Positions 41,236 to 52,004 of a stretch of DNA of 64,000 bases are shown one piece after another. Within the stretch, counting starts at the first letter, position 1; each line of letters begins with the position of its first letter. The position numbers and the translations under genes are program-made. Source of the stretch: Buchnera aphidicola (Anoecia oenotherae) (GTDB lineage: Bacteria; Pseudomonadota; Gammaproteobacteria; Enterobacterales; Enterobacteriaceae); the NCBI RefSeq assembly GCF_005080765.1, contig NZ_CP033012.1:62001-126000 (forward strand). Direction: 5' to 3'. The notes beneath the pieces were generated by a model. That model was given only the letters and a program-made list of their open reading frames with translations, was not told the DNA's origin and searched no databases.

Positions 41236-41849
41236 CATTAAAAATAAATATAGAAAATTTAAATTGGGAAAAAACAAAAGGATATATACCTGGAATCATT
41301 CAGCATTATGTATCTGGAGAAATACTAATGCATGGATATCTAAATAGAGAATCTTTAAAAAAAACAATAAAAGAAAAAAAAGTTACTTTTTATTCAAGAA
41401 CTAAAAATAGATTATGGACTAAAGGAGAAAACTCTAAAAATTACTTAATAGTAAAAAATATATCATCTGATTGTGATCAGGACACTATACTAATAGTAGT
41501 AAAACCCTATGGAAATACATGCCATTTAAATAAACCCAGCTGTTTTTCAAAAAAAATAGAAAATTTTTCATTTTTATTTTATTTAGAAAAAATAATAAAT
41601 AAAAAAAAAACCAATCAAAAAAAATCATATACATCTAAACTATTAAAATTAGGCATTCAAAAGATAGCACAAAAAGTAGGAGAAGAAGCAGTAGAAACTA
41701 TATTGTCTTCTATGACTAAAGAAAAAAATGATTTGATAAACGAAACATCAGATTTAATTTATCATTTATTAGTCTTGTTAAACTTTAAAAAAATACAATT
41801 TAAAGAAATAATTCATAATTTACAAACACGAAATGCTAAAAAAAATTAA
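41232..41849 (+). CDS. hisI: Bifunctional phosphoribosyl-AMP cyclohydrolase / phosphoribosyl-ATP pyrophosphatase
   Basis: Fused HisIE of 205 aa (E. coli 203). The N-terminal cyclohydrolase has [14 protein letters not shown] and zinc-site SDCDQDTI; the C-terminal pyrophosphatase has [13 protein letters not shown]. It is the last gene of a complete his operon. Confidence 0.98.
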   Translation: MTLKINIENLNWEKTKGYIPGIIQHYVSGEILMHGYLNRESLKKTIKEKKVTFYSRTKNRLWTKGENSKNYLIVKNISSDCDQDTILIVVKPYGNTCHLNKPSCFSKKIENFSFLFYLEKIINKKKTNQKKSYTSKLLKLGIQKIAQKVGEEAVETILSSMTKEKNDLINETSDLIYHLLVLLNFKKIQFKEIIHNLQTRNAKKN

Positions 41850-42035
41850 AAAGCTATATTATTATATAATAATAATTTTTAATTGATTCATCTTGAAGTT
41901 AATTCAAAAAAAAAATAAATTTATCAAATTTTAATAAACAACTATATAATATTAAAAATAATTATAAAAAATAATAACTAAATTAATCTAAGCTAGTATT
42001 TCTTTATAAAAATATTAATACACTCAGGATTACAT

Positions 42036-43445
42036 ATGATAAATAAAACAATTGGAGTGATCGGATTAGGAGTAATGGGAAGTAATCTAGTATTAAATAT
42101 AGAAAGAAATGGTTATACAGTGTCTATATTTAATAGAACTAGCAGCAAAACAAAGTGCTTTTTTAAAAAAAATTCTGAAAAAAAAATAATTCCTTTTTTT
42201 ACTATAAAAGATTTTATCTCATCTTTAAAAAAACCTAGATGCATTATATTAATGGTTCAATCTGGAATTGCTACTGATAATACTATTAATAACATACTTC
42301 CTTATCTTAATAAACAAGATATTATAATTGATGGCGGTAATTCTTTTTATAAGGATTCTATTGTTAGAAATAAAAATTTAGAAAAAAAAGGATTCTATTT
42401 TTTTGGAACAGGTATTTCTGGAGGGTCAGAAGGTGCACTATTAGGACCAGCTATCATGCCTGGAGGAAACAAAGAACAATATAAAGTAATAGAATCTTTA
42501 TTCAAAAAAATAGCAGCTAAATACCAAGGAGAACCATGCGTATCTTATATAGGTCCAGACGGATCAGGTCATTATGTAAAAATGATACACAATGGAATTG
42601 AATATAGTGATATGCAACTTATTTCAGAAGTATATGCTTTATTAAAAATAGGTTTACATCTAAATAATAAAGATATATCTAACATATTTTCTGATTGGAA
42701 TAAAGGAGAATTAAATAGTTATCTTATAAATATAACAAAAAATATTTTTTTAAAAAAAGACCTACAAACCAATAAAGATTTAATTGATTTAATATCCGAT
42801 AAAGCAGGAAATAAAGGCACTGGAACTTGGACAGTACAAAACGCTTTAGAATTAGGTCAACCTCTATCTTTAATTAGTGAATCTGTTTTTTTTAGATATT
42901 TATCATCTCTAACGTCAGAAAGAAATATTGCATCAAAATATATAAATGTTAAATCATCTAATACAACAATAATTAAAAATAAACCAGTCTTTATTGAAAA
43001 AATACGAAAATCTTTATATCTAGGTAAAATACTTGCTTATTCGCAAGGTTTTTCTTTATTAAAAAGTGCTTGTAAACACTATAATTGGAATCTAAACCTA
43101 AGTAAAATTTCTAAAATTTTTCGATCTGGATGTATAATTCAAGCTAGTTTTTTAAATAAAATTAGTCAAGAATTTTCTAATAATAAAGATGTAAAAAATC
43201 TTTTACTAACTTCTTTTTTTTCTTCTATTGCAAAAGAATATCAAGAATCTTTACGTTCAATAGTAGCATACGCAATAAAAACAAAAATTCCAGTACCTGT
43301 GCTATCTGCTTCTATAGCTTATTATGATGGATACCACTCTTCTTTTTTGTCAACAAATTTAATTCAAGCTCAAAGAGATTATTTTGGATCTCATACTTAT
43401 AATAGAACCGACAAAGACGGTTCATTCACGAGTAACTGGATATAA
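42036..43445 (+). CDS. gnd: 6-phosphogluconate dehydrogenase (decarboxylating)
   Basis: Oxidative pentose phosphate enzyme giving NADPH and ribulose 5-phosphate. It has 469 aa (E. coli 468). Features are the NADP fold GVIGLGVMGSNL, IIIDGGNSFYKD, GTGISGGSEGALLGPAIMPGG, the catalytic Lys in HYVKMIHNGIEY and the C-terminal AQRDYFGSHTY. gnd lies next to his in E. coli too. Confidence 0.98.
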   Translation: MINKTIGVIGLGVMGSNLVLNIERNGYTVSIFNRTSSKTKCFFKKNSEKKIIPFFTIKDFISSLKKPRCIILMVQSGIATDNTINNILPYLNKQDIIIDGGNSFYKDSIVRNKNLEKKGFYFFGTGISGGSEGALLGPAIMPGGNKEQYKVIESLFKKIAAKYQGEPCVSYIGPDGSGHYVKMIHNGIEYSDMQLISEVYALLKIGLHLNNKDISNIFSDWNKGELNSYLINITKNIFLKKDLQTNKDLIDLISDKAGNKGTGTWTVQNALELGQPLSLISESVFFRYLSSLTSERNIASKYINVKSSNTTIIKNKPVFIEKIRKSLYLGKILAYSQGFSLLKSACKHYNWNLNLSKISKIFRSGCIIQASFLNKISQEFSNNKDVKNLLLTSFFSSIAKEYQESLRSIVAYAIKTKIPVPVLSASIAYYDGYHSSFLSTNLIQAQRDYFGSHTYNRTDKDGSFTSNWI

Positions 43446-43718
43446 ATTTTATATAAAATACACTTATTAAAAAAAGATATAAATATTTACTTAATATATA
43501 TTTTAACAGTTATTAACTGTACTATTGTATTACGATTAATTCTATTAAAAGTTTTTATTTTTTTTTATTGTACAAAATTTAATTTTATGTCTATAAAACT
43601 ATAAATTTACACTATAACTATTTTTTTGATTGTGCTATATCTTTAAAAAAACTGAAAATTCTGTATTTATATTTAATAATAAAAATATATGTATTATTTA
43701 CACAAAAATAGGATGAAT

Positions 43719-44300
43719 ATGAGATTATCCGACGAAGATGTTAAATTATGGTTAAATAAAAAAAAACTAGTTATTACTCCGCGTCCAAAAGATAATTGCA
43801 TTCACGGAATCACTGTTGATCTTACCTTAAGTAATAGATTTAGAACTCTAAAAAATCGTTCCATTGCATTCATAAATTTAAACGCATCTAAAAAAAATAT
43901 TAATAAAACACTCAGTAAAATAATGAGTAATGAAATCATTTTAAAAAAGCAACAACCATTTTTTTTACAACCAGGTGCGTTTGCGTTAGCTATGACTCAG
44001 GAAGAATTAACATTACCAAACAACTTAGTTGGTTGGCTAGATGGAAAATCTTCATTAGCAAGATTAGGATTAATGATTCATGCTACTTCTCATAGAATAG
44101 ATCCTGGATGGAAAGGAAATATAGTATTAGAATTTTTTAATTCAGGTAATATAGTGCTAGCTGTATATCCAGGAATGTTTATTGCCGCTATAAGTTTTGA
44201 AAAATTATCTAAACCAGTAAAAACTCCTTATAACAGTCGTATCAATGCTAAATATTTTGGACAAAGAAACATTATAAGTAGTCGAATAAACCAAGATTAA
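43719..44300 (+). CDS. dcd: dCTP deaminase
   Basis: Deaminates dCTP to dUTP for thymidylate synthesis. I chose ATG 43719 (MRLSDEDVKLWL, cf. MRLCDRDIEAWL), with AGGA just upstream, over a start 30 nt earlier. It gives 193 aa, the E. coli length. Core motifs are GWLDGKSSLARLGL, HRIDPGWKG and NIVLEFFNSG (catalytic Glu). Confidence 0.97.
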   Translation: MRLSDEDVKLWLNKKKLVITPRPKDNCIHGITVDLTLSNRFRTLKNRSIAFINLNASKKNINKTLSKIMSNEIILKKQQPFFLQPGAFALAMTQEELTLPNNLVGWLDGKSSLARLGLMIHATSHRIDPGWKGNIVLEFFNSGNIVLAVYPGMFIAAISFEKLSKPVKTPYNSRINAKYFGQRNIISSRINQD

Positions 44301-44504
44301 ATATCTTTAACTTACTTTTATATTAATAAATACGCTAATATAATTTTATACCATATATTATTTAAATAATTATCTGTTATTCATAATAGTGTTTAATATT
44401 ATATATATATAATATACACACATTTCAATCTATCATCGCTATATATATATATTTTTTACATACATATAAATATATATATATACATATCTACGTATTAGTT
44501 TACT

Positions 44505-46154
44505 ATGAAAAAAACAAAAAAAAAAATTTTAGTTACCTGCGCTTTTCCTTATGCTAATGGATCTATACACCTAGGTCATCTTTTAGAACATATTCAAGCT
44601 GATATTTGGGTTAAATATTTAAGAATGACAGGACATAAAGTATGGTTTATTTGTGCCGATGATGCTCACGGAACTCCTATATTATTAAAATCAAAAGAAT
44701 TAGGTATCACTCCCAATAACCTAATTAAAAAAAACTACATTGAACACAAACTTGATTTTTCTAAATTTAATATTAAATATAATTTATATAGTTCTACACA
44801 TAGTTCAGAAAATTTAAAAACAGTTAATACCATTTTTAATATTTTAGAAAAAAAAAATTTAATTATTAAAAAAAATATATCTCAATTATACGATGTACAA
44901 AACAACATGTTTTTACCTGATAGATTAGTTCAAGGAGATTGTCCTAGTTGTTATAAAAAAAATCAACTTGGAGATAACTGTGAATCTTGTGGAGCTACTT
45001 ATGATGCTATTAATCTGAAAAATCCAATTTCTCTACTATCAGATAAAAAGCCTATCTTAAAATCATCAAATCACTTATTTTTTAATATAAAAAAATATGA
45101 AAAAAAAATAAAAAAATGGATTTGTTCTACAAAACTTCAAAAATCTGTATTGAATAAAACTGAAGAATGGTTTAAAACTGGATTAAAAAATTGGAATATA
45201 TCAAGAGATGCTCCTTATTTTGGGTTTTTAATTCCAAATTACATAAACAAATATTTTTATGTATGGTTAGATGCACCAATTGGATATATCAGTACATTTA
45301 AAAAACTATGTAAAAAAGAAAAAAAAATCCAATTCAACGAATTCTGGAAAAAAAATACATCTACTGAACTCTATCATTTTATAGGAAAAGACATTATTTA
45401 TTTTCATACACTATTTTGGCCTGCTATACTAACATCTATTTCTTATAGAAAACCAACAAATATATTTGTACATGGTTATGTAACTTTAAATGGGAAAAAA
45501 CTTTCTAAATCTAAAGGATCAGCAATATTAGCTAAAAATTGGATTAAAACATTTAACTCAGATAGTTTGCGATATTATTATGCTAGTAAATCATCTTCAA
45601 CAATACAAGATATTGAAATAAATTTAGAAGATTTTTATAAAAAAATAAACACTGACATTGTAAATAAAATAGTTAATCTAGCATCTCGAAGTTCTAGTTT
45701 TATTCATAAATATTTTCAAAATACTCTATCTAGAAATTTATCAGATATACATACTTATAAAAAAATATTACAGTACTCTCAATTAATAGAAAATTTATAT
45801 CAGAAAAGAGAGTTTGGAGCTGTTACTCGAAAAATTATAAAATGTGCAGATATTGCTAACACATATTTTAGCGAAAAAAAACCGTGGACTTTACTAAACA
45901 ATAAAAACCAACTAAAAACGTTACATGAAATATGTTCTATGAGTTTAAACTTATTTCGTATTATTGCTACTTGGATTACACCAATTACGCCTGATCTATC
46001 TAAAAAAATTGAAAAATTTCTACTTATTAAATTAAATTGGAAAAATATAAAAAGACCATTATTAAATCATAAGATTTCTTCATTTTCTACTTTATATAAT
46101 AGAATTCATAAAAAAGATGTTGTTAATTTTATTAAAAATAATAAATATTCTTAA
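44505..46154 (+). CDS. metG: Methionyl-tRNA synthetase, short form without C-terminal dimer domain
   Basis: Class I synthetase for both initiator and elongator tRNA-Met. It starts with KILVTCAFPYANGSIHLGH (HIGH motif). The zinc knuckle reads CPSC...CESC and the KMSKS motif GKKLSKSKGS. It has 549 aa against 677 in E. coli. The missing part is the C-terminal tRNA-binding/dimerisation domain, dispensable for core activity in the family; as far as I recall short forms occur in other Buchnera. Confidence 0.97.
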   Translation: MKKTKKKILVTCAFPYANGSIHLGHLLEHIQADIWVKYLRMTGHKVWFICADDAHGTPILLKSKELGITPNNLIKKNYIEHKLDFSKFNIKYNLYSSTHSSENLKTVNTIFNILEKKNLIIKKNISQLYDVQNNMFLPDRLVQGDCPSCYKKNQLGDNCESCGATYDAINLKNPISLLSDKKPILKSSNHLFFNIKKYEKKIKKWICSTKLQKSVLNKTEEWFKTGLKNWNISRDAPYFGFLIPNYINKYFYVWLDAPIGYISTFKKLCKKEKKIQFNEFWKKNTSTELYHFIGKDIIYFHTLFWPAILTSISYRKPTNIFVHGYVTLNGKKLSKSKGSAILAKNWIKTFNSDSLRYYYASKSSSTIQDIEINLEDFYKKINTDIVNKIVNLASRSSSFIHKYFQNTLSRNLSDIHTYKKILQYSQLIENLYQKREFGAVTRKIIKCADIANTYFSEKKPWTLLNNKNQLKTLHEICSMSLNLFRIIATWITPITPDLSKKIEKFLLIKLNWKNIKRPLLNHKISSFSTLYNRIHKKDVVNFIKNNKYS

Positions 46155-46218
46155 TTAATATAAAAACATTAAAATTAATAATACAATACATACACTATAT
46201 ATATATATATATATAATG

Positions 46219-47537
46219 TTATGTATTATTTAGTAACATACTGTTCCAAGAAATAAAACATGATTTTTTATTTCTTTTAGTTGCAATACAATCTACTAAA
46301 AAAATACCAGGTGCAGCTATAAAATCACTGTTATAAAATATCAAAGGAATTCTATTTCTATACCAAGGAGGAATATTAAATTCTTGAAATATTTTTTTTA
46401 CTTGTCTACTGCCGTTTCTTCCAAAGATAGATATTCGACCAGACACTATGAATCTAATATTAACAATATCATTTTTTTTAGGACTTGGAATTTTCATCCC
46501 ATAACTATTGTTTTCTAAAAACCCAAAACGGTAAGGTAACTGTAAAGGACAATTTATATTATGCCATATTAATATTAAAGAATTTACTGAAGGTAATACA
46601 GGAAAAATATATATGTATTTTTTATATCTTCTTATTTCGAATTGATTAATAATTATTTTAGGATTTGCATCTTTTTTACTATTTATCACTTCTTTTAAAA
46701 TTTTTTCAATTACAGAATAAGAAGGCATTTTTAATTTATTTTTTAAAAACCAATTTCGTAATATTACTTTCCTTATACTAACATCTAAAAACAACATATT
46801 AAAAAAATTTAATGATGAATCTAGTAACATATTTTTTTGTAAAAAATTATTTGCAAGATTATTAGCAATGTTTACATAATCTGAACAAATCGTCGAAGAT
46901 CTAAAACAAGTCTTTAGAAAAAAAGGCCATCTTTTTTCTAAAATAGGAATAATTTCTTTTCGTAAAAAATTTCTATCATAGTAAATATTATTATTACTAT
47001 GATCTGTAATCCAAATTAACTTTTTTTTATTTGCAAAATGCTCTATTTGCTTTTTAGATATATCAAGAAATGGTCTAATTAATAATTTATCTTTATCTAA
47101 AAAAGTATTTAATTTCATTCCTGATAATCCGGTGGGACCACTTCCTCTTTTTAGAGATAAAAAAAAAGTTTCGCACTGATCATTTAAATGATGTGCTGTA
47201 ATTACCACTTCTTTAGGAATTAATACTTTTTTTATTATATTATAACGAATAACTCTAGCTACTTCTTCAAAATTTTTTTTTACAGGTATTTTTTTTATAT
47301 TTTTAATAATTAATTCTAAATTATTTTTTTTACATAATTGAATACAATGTTTAACTGTATCTGATGAATGTTTAAAACTATTATAATTAATATGAAGCAC
47401 TCTAATCTTAATAAAAGAATAATGTTTTTTTAATTCCATTAACTTATATAATAAAACAGTAGAATCTATACCACCACTATATGCTATTAAAACTAAATTG
47501 TTTTTATAAATATTAATTTTTTTTTTAAATTTTTCAT
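46219..47537 (-). CDS. tilS: tRNA-Ile lysidine synthetase, frameshifted at a 10-A run near the start
   Basis: TilS converts C34 of tRNA-Ile(CAU) to lysidine so that it reads AUA; it is essential in an AUA-rich genome. The intact frame starts at 47439 but lacks the ATP-binding PP-loop. That motif, LIAYSGGIDSTVLLYK, is present in the same frame upstream. The natural ATG (47537, MKNLKKK) is separated by ten A (T run 47517-47526). One extra A gives a 439-aa protein (E. coli 432). Other matches are AHHLNDQCETFFLSLKRGSGP, YDRNFLRKEIIP and the C-terminal GRNGSRQVKKI. There is no usable start between the run and the PP-loop. Confidence 0.9.
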
Positions 47538-47741
47538 GTAGTAAATATATATAAAGTATAAAATTATATATGTTTTTTTTAAATATTAAAACAATCCTAT
47601 AATTGTAAAATTCTGAAAAATAAACTATATAATTTTTATGAAAAAAACATTTTACCTATAATTTTTTTTATAAATATGTAAAATTTATTTTTTACTGTAC
47701 TTAAAAACTAACTAAATATAATAGGTTAATAGTTGTTTCTA

Positions 47742-47814
47742 TACGTCCGAGTGGACTTGAACCACTGACTTTCACTATGTCATAGTGATGCTCTACCAAC
47801 TGAACTACGGACGC
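47742..47814 (-). tRNA. tRNA-Val (GAC)
   Basis: The minus-strand 73-nt cloverleaf starts GCGTCCGTAGTTCAG. Its anticodon stem TCACT/AGTGA encloses ATGACAT, giving anticodon GAC. It is close to E. coli tRNA-Val(GAC). The first acceptor pair is G1-U72 and CCA is not encoded. A second valine isoacceptor (TAC) lies at 4810. Confidence 0.96.
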
Positions 47815-48806
47815 AATAATATTACACTAAAATAAATAGAAATATATTACTTATAATAAGATAAATAAATTTATTATTCAGTAAAAAATAATGTCAAAAA
47901 TTTCCAATAAATATTATATACTATATATATATATATTAATGTAAAATACTATTTTATTTTTAATTATTGACATATAGCTAAACCATAATAAAAAGTAATT
48001 TATACGTCTAAAATGTTGTTAGGAATAACAAATATATTTATAATAATAGTTCAATAATATTCTATTTAGAACAATTAAAACAATTAATATCATTTTTACG
48101 ATATACATATATCTATATATCTATATATTTATATATCTATATATCAAATTTATTAATATTAAATAATGAATATATTATATCATTTTAATCTACTATAATA
48201 CAATTGTCTTTTTTAAAATAAAAGTACTAATTATTTTCTTTTATTTTCTATTTACATACTTAAATATAGATTTTTAACTATAAAATATTATTTATATTGT
48301 ATTTATAATTTAAAATATTAAATTAAAGAATTTTGTACTTAAAATTATTAAAAATTAGTAAACGTTATTTCTATATATGTTTAAAATATGTACTATATAT
48401 TTTAATATTATACACCAAAGTTTTTATTTAATAAAAAATTAACTTCATATATACAGTTAAAATCTTTAACATAAAAGTTAAATTAATTAAATATAAAATA
48501 CCTACATATATTTTATTAAATTTTAAAAAACTACTTTAATATCATCAAATTAAATTAACAAACTTTAAATTCTTAGCTTTTCATTTTTTCACAAACAAAG
48601 TTTGTATATTAATTTATAACAAATAATGTAAATATTATTTCAAAAAATAATTTTGTAATTTTTTATTTTAAGTAATTTACTTAAGAACTACTTAATATAA
48701 CAAAAATTTATATACTTATAATATTCAATATTAAATTTTTTAATAAAAACATATGGTAAAAATAATTTACTTTTTTAAGTGTATTTAATTAATTAAAAAT
48801 AATTTT
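47815..48806. other. 1-kb gene-free region (probable site of lost rsx/rnf genes)
   Basis: No gene is readable in these 992 nt. In E. coli the rsxABCDGE (rnf) electron-transport operon lies directly upstream of nth, and other Buchnera keep it as I recall. Nothing of the highly hydrophobic RsxA or RsxE can be recognised. A TTGACA at 47967-47972 has no good -10 partner. A run of about four 8-mers ATATCTAT lies at 48108-48145. I read this as an eroded operon (inference). Confidence 0.65.
48108..48145. repeat. Short tandem repeat of ATATCTAT units
   Basis: Roughly four and a half copies of the 8-mer ATATCTAT, one with T for C. It is a simple-sequence tract in non-coding DNA with no evident function. 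Confidence 0.6.
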
Positions 48807-49436
48807 ATGAATAATGCTAAACGGTTCAAAATAATAAATATTTTAAATACTAAAAATCCTTTTCCAAAATCAGAATTAAACTTTAATTCTGATTTTGAAC
48901 TATTGATTTCTGTCATGCTTTCAGCTCAAACTAAAGATCATAGCGTAAATAATATTACTAATATTTTATATCCTATCGCAAATACACCCGAAAAATTTAT
49001 TAAGTTAGGAATTTTTAAATTAAAAAATTACTTAAAAAATATCGGATTATATAACAAAAAGGCAGAAAATATCATTAATATATCTAAAATATTCATTAAA
49101 AAAAAATGGAGATTTGTTCCTAATAAAAGATCTTTTTTAGAATCTCTTCCAGGAGTAGGAAGAAAAACAACAAATGTCATATTAAGTACTTTATATAAAA
49201 TAAATACTATAGCTGTAGATACACATGTATTTAGAGTATCAAATAGAAGTCACTTTGCACTAGGAAAAAATGTAAAAATAGTTGAAAAAAAACTCATGAA
49301 AGTTGTTCCAAAAAAATACATTCATAAAATACACCATTGGTTTGTACTTCATGGCCGTTATGTTTGTAAGTCTAAAAATCCTATATGTAATCAATGCTGT
49401 ATTAAATACTATTGTGAATATGAAAAAAATAAATAA
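48807..49436 (+). CDS. nth: Endonuclease III
   Basis: Base-excision repair glycosylase/AP lyase for oxidised pyrimidines. It has 209 aa (E. coli 211). The HhH motif LPGVGRKTTNV contains the catalytic Lys, and the Asp is in IAVDTHVFRV. The [4Fe-4S] cluster cysteines keep the C-x6-C-x2-C-x5-C spacing (CKSKNPIC...C). It precedes priA. Confidence 0.98.
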   Translation: MNNAKRFKIINILNTKNPFPKSELNFNSDFELLISVMLSAQTKDHSVNNITNILYPIANTPEKFIKLGIFKLKNYLKNIGLYNKKAENIINISKIFIKKKWRFVPNKRSFLESLPGVGRKTTNVILSTLYKINTIAVDTHVFRVSNRSHFALGKNVKIVEKKLMKVVPKKYIHKIHHWFVLHGRYVCKSKNPICNQCCIKYYCEYEKNK

Positions 49437-49604
49437 ATTTATTGTATTTAAATTTTTTATATCAAATATATATATATTTTAATATTAGAAATATATTGAA
49501 ATATTAGTGATATTTTTCTTGATACGATAAATTTGTGCATATTTATGCCAAAATTAATACACACGTTCACACATATTTCTATATTACATTTCGTCGGAAT
49601 AAAT

Positions 49605-51796
49605 ATGATCATTATAGAAGTAATATTATTTTTACCAATTAAAACTACATTTTTTTACTACTGTCATCCTTATTTAAACCCTAAAATAGGTTCTAGAGTA
49701 TATGTTCCTTTTAAAAACAAAAAATTAATTGGAATTATATCTAAAATTTATTTTAAAAAAGATAAAAAAACTAATTATAATATAAAATATATAATAAAAA
49801 TTTTAGATACAAAATATGCAATAAGTAACAAAATAATTAATTTATTACATTGGACAGCTAAATATTATCACTGTCCTATAGGAATATTAACATTCAATAT
49901 ACTCCCAAAGTTATACAATAAAAAAAAAATTTTGATTTTTATTGGAAAATAACCACAAAAGGAAAAAATTTTAATTCAAATAATTTAAAAAATGCTCCTA
50001 AACAAAAATATGCTATATCTATATTAAAAAAAAATGTCGTAAAAAAAAATGATTACTCTAACCATAAAATATATGAAAGTATTTTTTACAAACTAAAAAG
50101 AAAAGGTTTATGTACTCTACATATAAAAAATTATAATTTATACATATGGAAAAATAAATTAAATAAACAATATATATATATAAAATTAAACGAAATTACA
50201 AAATTAATTTTAAGTAAAATCTTAACTAGCAATTTAAACTATAAAATAATAGCATTAATTGGAATGAATTTTTTTTTAAAAATAGAAACATATTTAAAAA
50301 TACTAAAACTAGTAACAACAAAAAAAAAACAAACTTTAATTTTAACTCCAAATGTAAACACTTTATTTCAAATAAAGTATTTTTTAAAAAAAAAGAATAA
50401 TATTCCAATAGATGTATATCATTCAAAACTAAATAATAAACAAAAATGCTATATTTTAGAAAAAGCTAAAATCATTAAAAATATAATTATCATTTCTACA
50501 GCAAATGGTATTTTTATTCCTTTTTGTAGACTAGGCTTAATTATAATAGATCAAGAAAACAGTACTGAATATATAAAACAAAAACCGTGTTATTACAATA
50601 CAAAATTTATAGCTATTATTAGAGCTTATCAAGAAAATATTCCTATAATTCTTGAATCTATAACTCCAGATTTACTTACTTTAAAAAAATTACATTCTAA
50701 AAAATATTTATATTTTAATTTGTACAAAAAAAATATTAAATATGTAAAAAATACTACTAATATTATAGACATGAAAAAATCAAAATGTTATGGAATTTTT
50801 TCAACTGAAATTATAAAAAAAATATACTCTTCTTTAAAAAATCAAAAAACAACAATACTTATTATTGCAAAAAAAATGATTTTTTTCTCTGTACTAATAT
50901 GCTTACATTGTTCACTAATTATGAAATGCAGTACTTGTAATAATTTTTATAAATTGAATACCCTAAAAGAAGAATTATTTTGTCATAATTGTTTTTCTAT
51001 TATAAAACAATTTGTAAAATGTATGTACTGTCAATCTTACTGTTTACATATTTTAAATATAAATAGAAAAAACATAAATAAATTGTTAAATATCACTTTC
51101 AAAAAAATAAGATTTTTATTTTTTAACTTAATAGATGACAATTGTACAACAAAAAACTATTTAAACATTCTTAATTTAACTAAAAATAGCCCTAGAATAA
51201 TTCTAATGTCAGATTCATTAGAAAATTTAACTTTTATTTCAAATATTAAAAATATTGTTTTTTTTAATCTAGACTATTATTTCTACTACTATAAATTTCG
51301 TGCTATGGAATTTTTTAGTCATGCGTATATTAATTGCACATATAACGTTTCTGCTAAATTAAAAAAAACAAATACATTTATTCCAACATACTTTTCTAAA
51401 AATCACTCACTTAATATATTAGTGTATAAAGGTTTTTATTCATTTATTAATAATTTACTAAAATTAAGAAAGTATAATATACTACCACCGTATACAACAC
51501 ATATTATATTAAAAATAACAAGCAATTTTTCAAAAAACGTACAATATGCAATATCGTTAATAAATAGTTTAATTAAGAATAATTTTAAAATACCGAATGG
51601 TTCCCTTCTAATAATGCCGTGTACAATGTTTTCAATTAATAAATTTACACAACAACATTCTTCTTCTATACTTTTACAATATTATTGCAAAAACTTTTTA
51701 AATAAAATATTAAATTTTATTCTTCAATCAACAAAAAAAATTTTTTTACGTTATAAAATCAAAATCCTTATTATAGTAGATCCTGTAAACTATTAA
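49605..51796 (+). CDS. priA: PriA-like primosome protein: frameshifted at a 10-A run, helicase motifs lost, zinc site kept
   Basis: PriA restarts collapsed replication forks. The first piece starts at ATG 49605 and ends at 49952. The rest is open from 49928 to 51796 in another frame, beginning FDFYWKITTKGKNF (cf. MWYWFATEQGQAV). Ten A at 49920-49929 separate them; one extra A gives 730 aa (E. coli 732). Walker A GVTGSGKTE reads GMNFFLKIE, the DEEH box reads DQEN, and motifs IV-VI (GTQM, VAGRAGR) have become MSDS and CTYNVSA. All eight zinc cysteines remain as four C-x2-C pairs (CLHC, CSTC, CHNC, CMYC). It may be a non-motor remnant or a decaying gene. Confidence 0.85.
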
Positions 51797-52004
51797 CAAA
51801 CTTATTTTTTAAATATATATAACTAATTAAAAAAAATTTAGTCATTAAATTAATTAAACTCATTATCAATAGATAAAAATAATACAACTATACGATTTTC
51901 TGATAAGATTATATCTTATATATTATTATATATAATGGTAATTAGTTACTAATTCACGTTTAAACTATCAAATAAAATAAATATCTATATTATAGGAACT
52001 TTCT

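Noticed and set aside
46195..46216. (AT)n run between metG and tilS
   Set aside because: Simple-sequence DNA, common in the spacers here; no evidence of function.
51903..51919. 7-bp hairpin ATAAGAT-TAT-ATCTTAT upstream of tyrS
   Set aside because: Short all-AT inverted repeats are expected by chance in this genome; there is no U run or T-box-like context.
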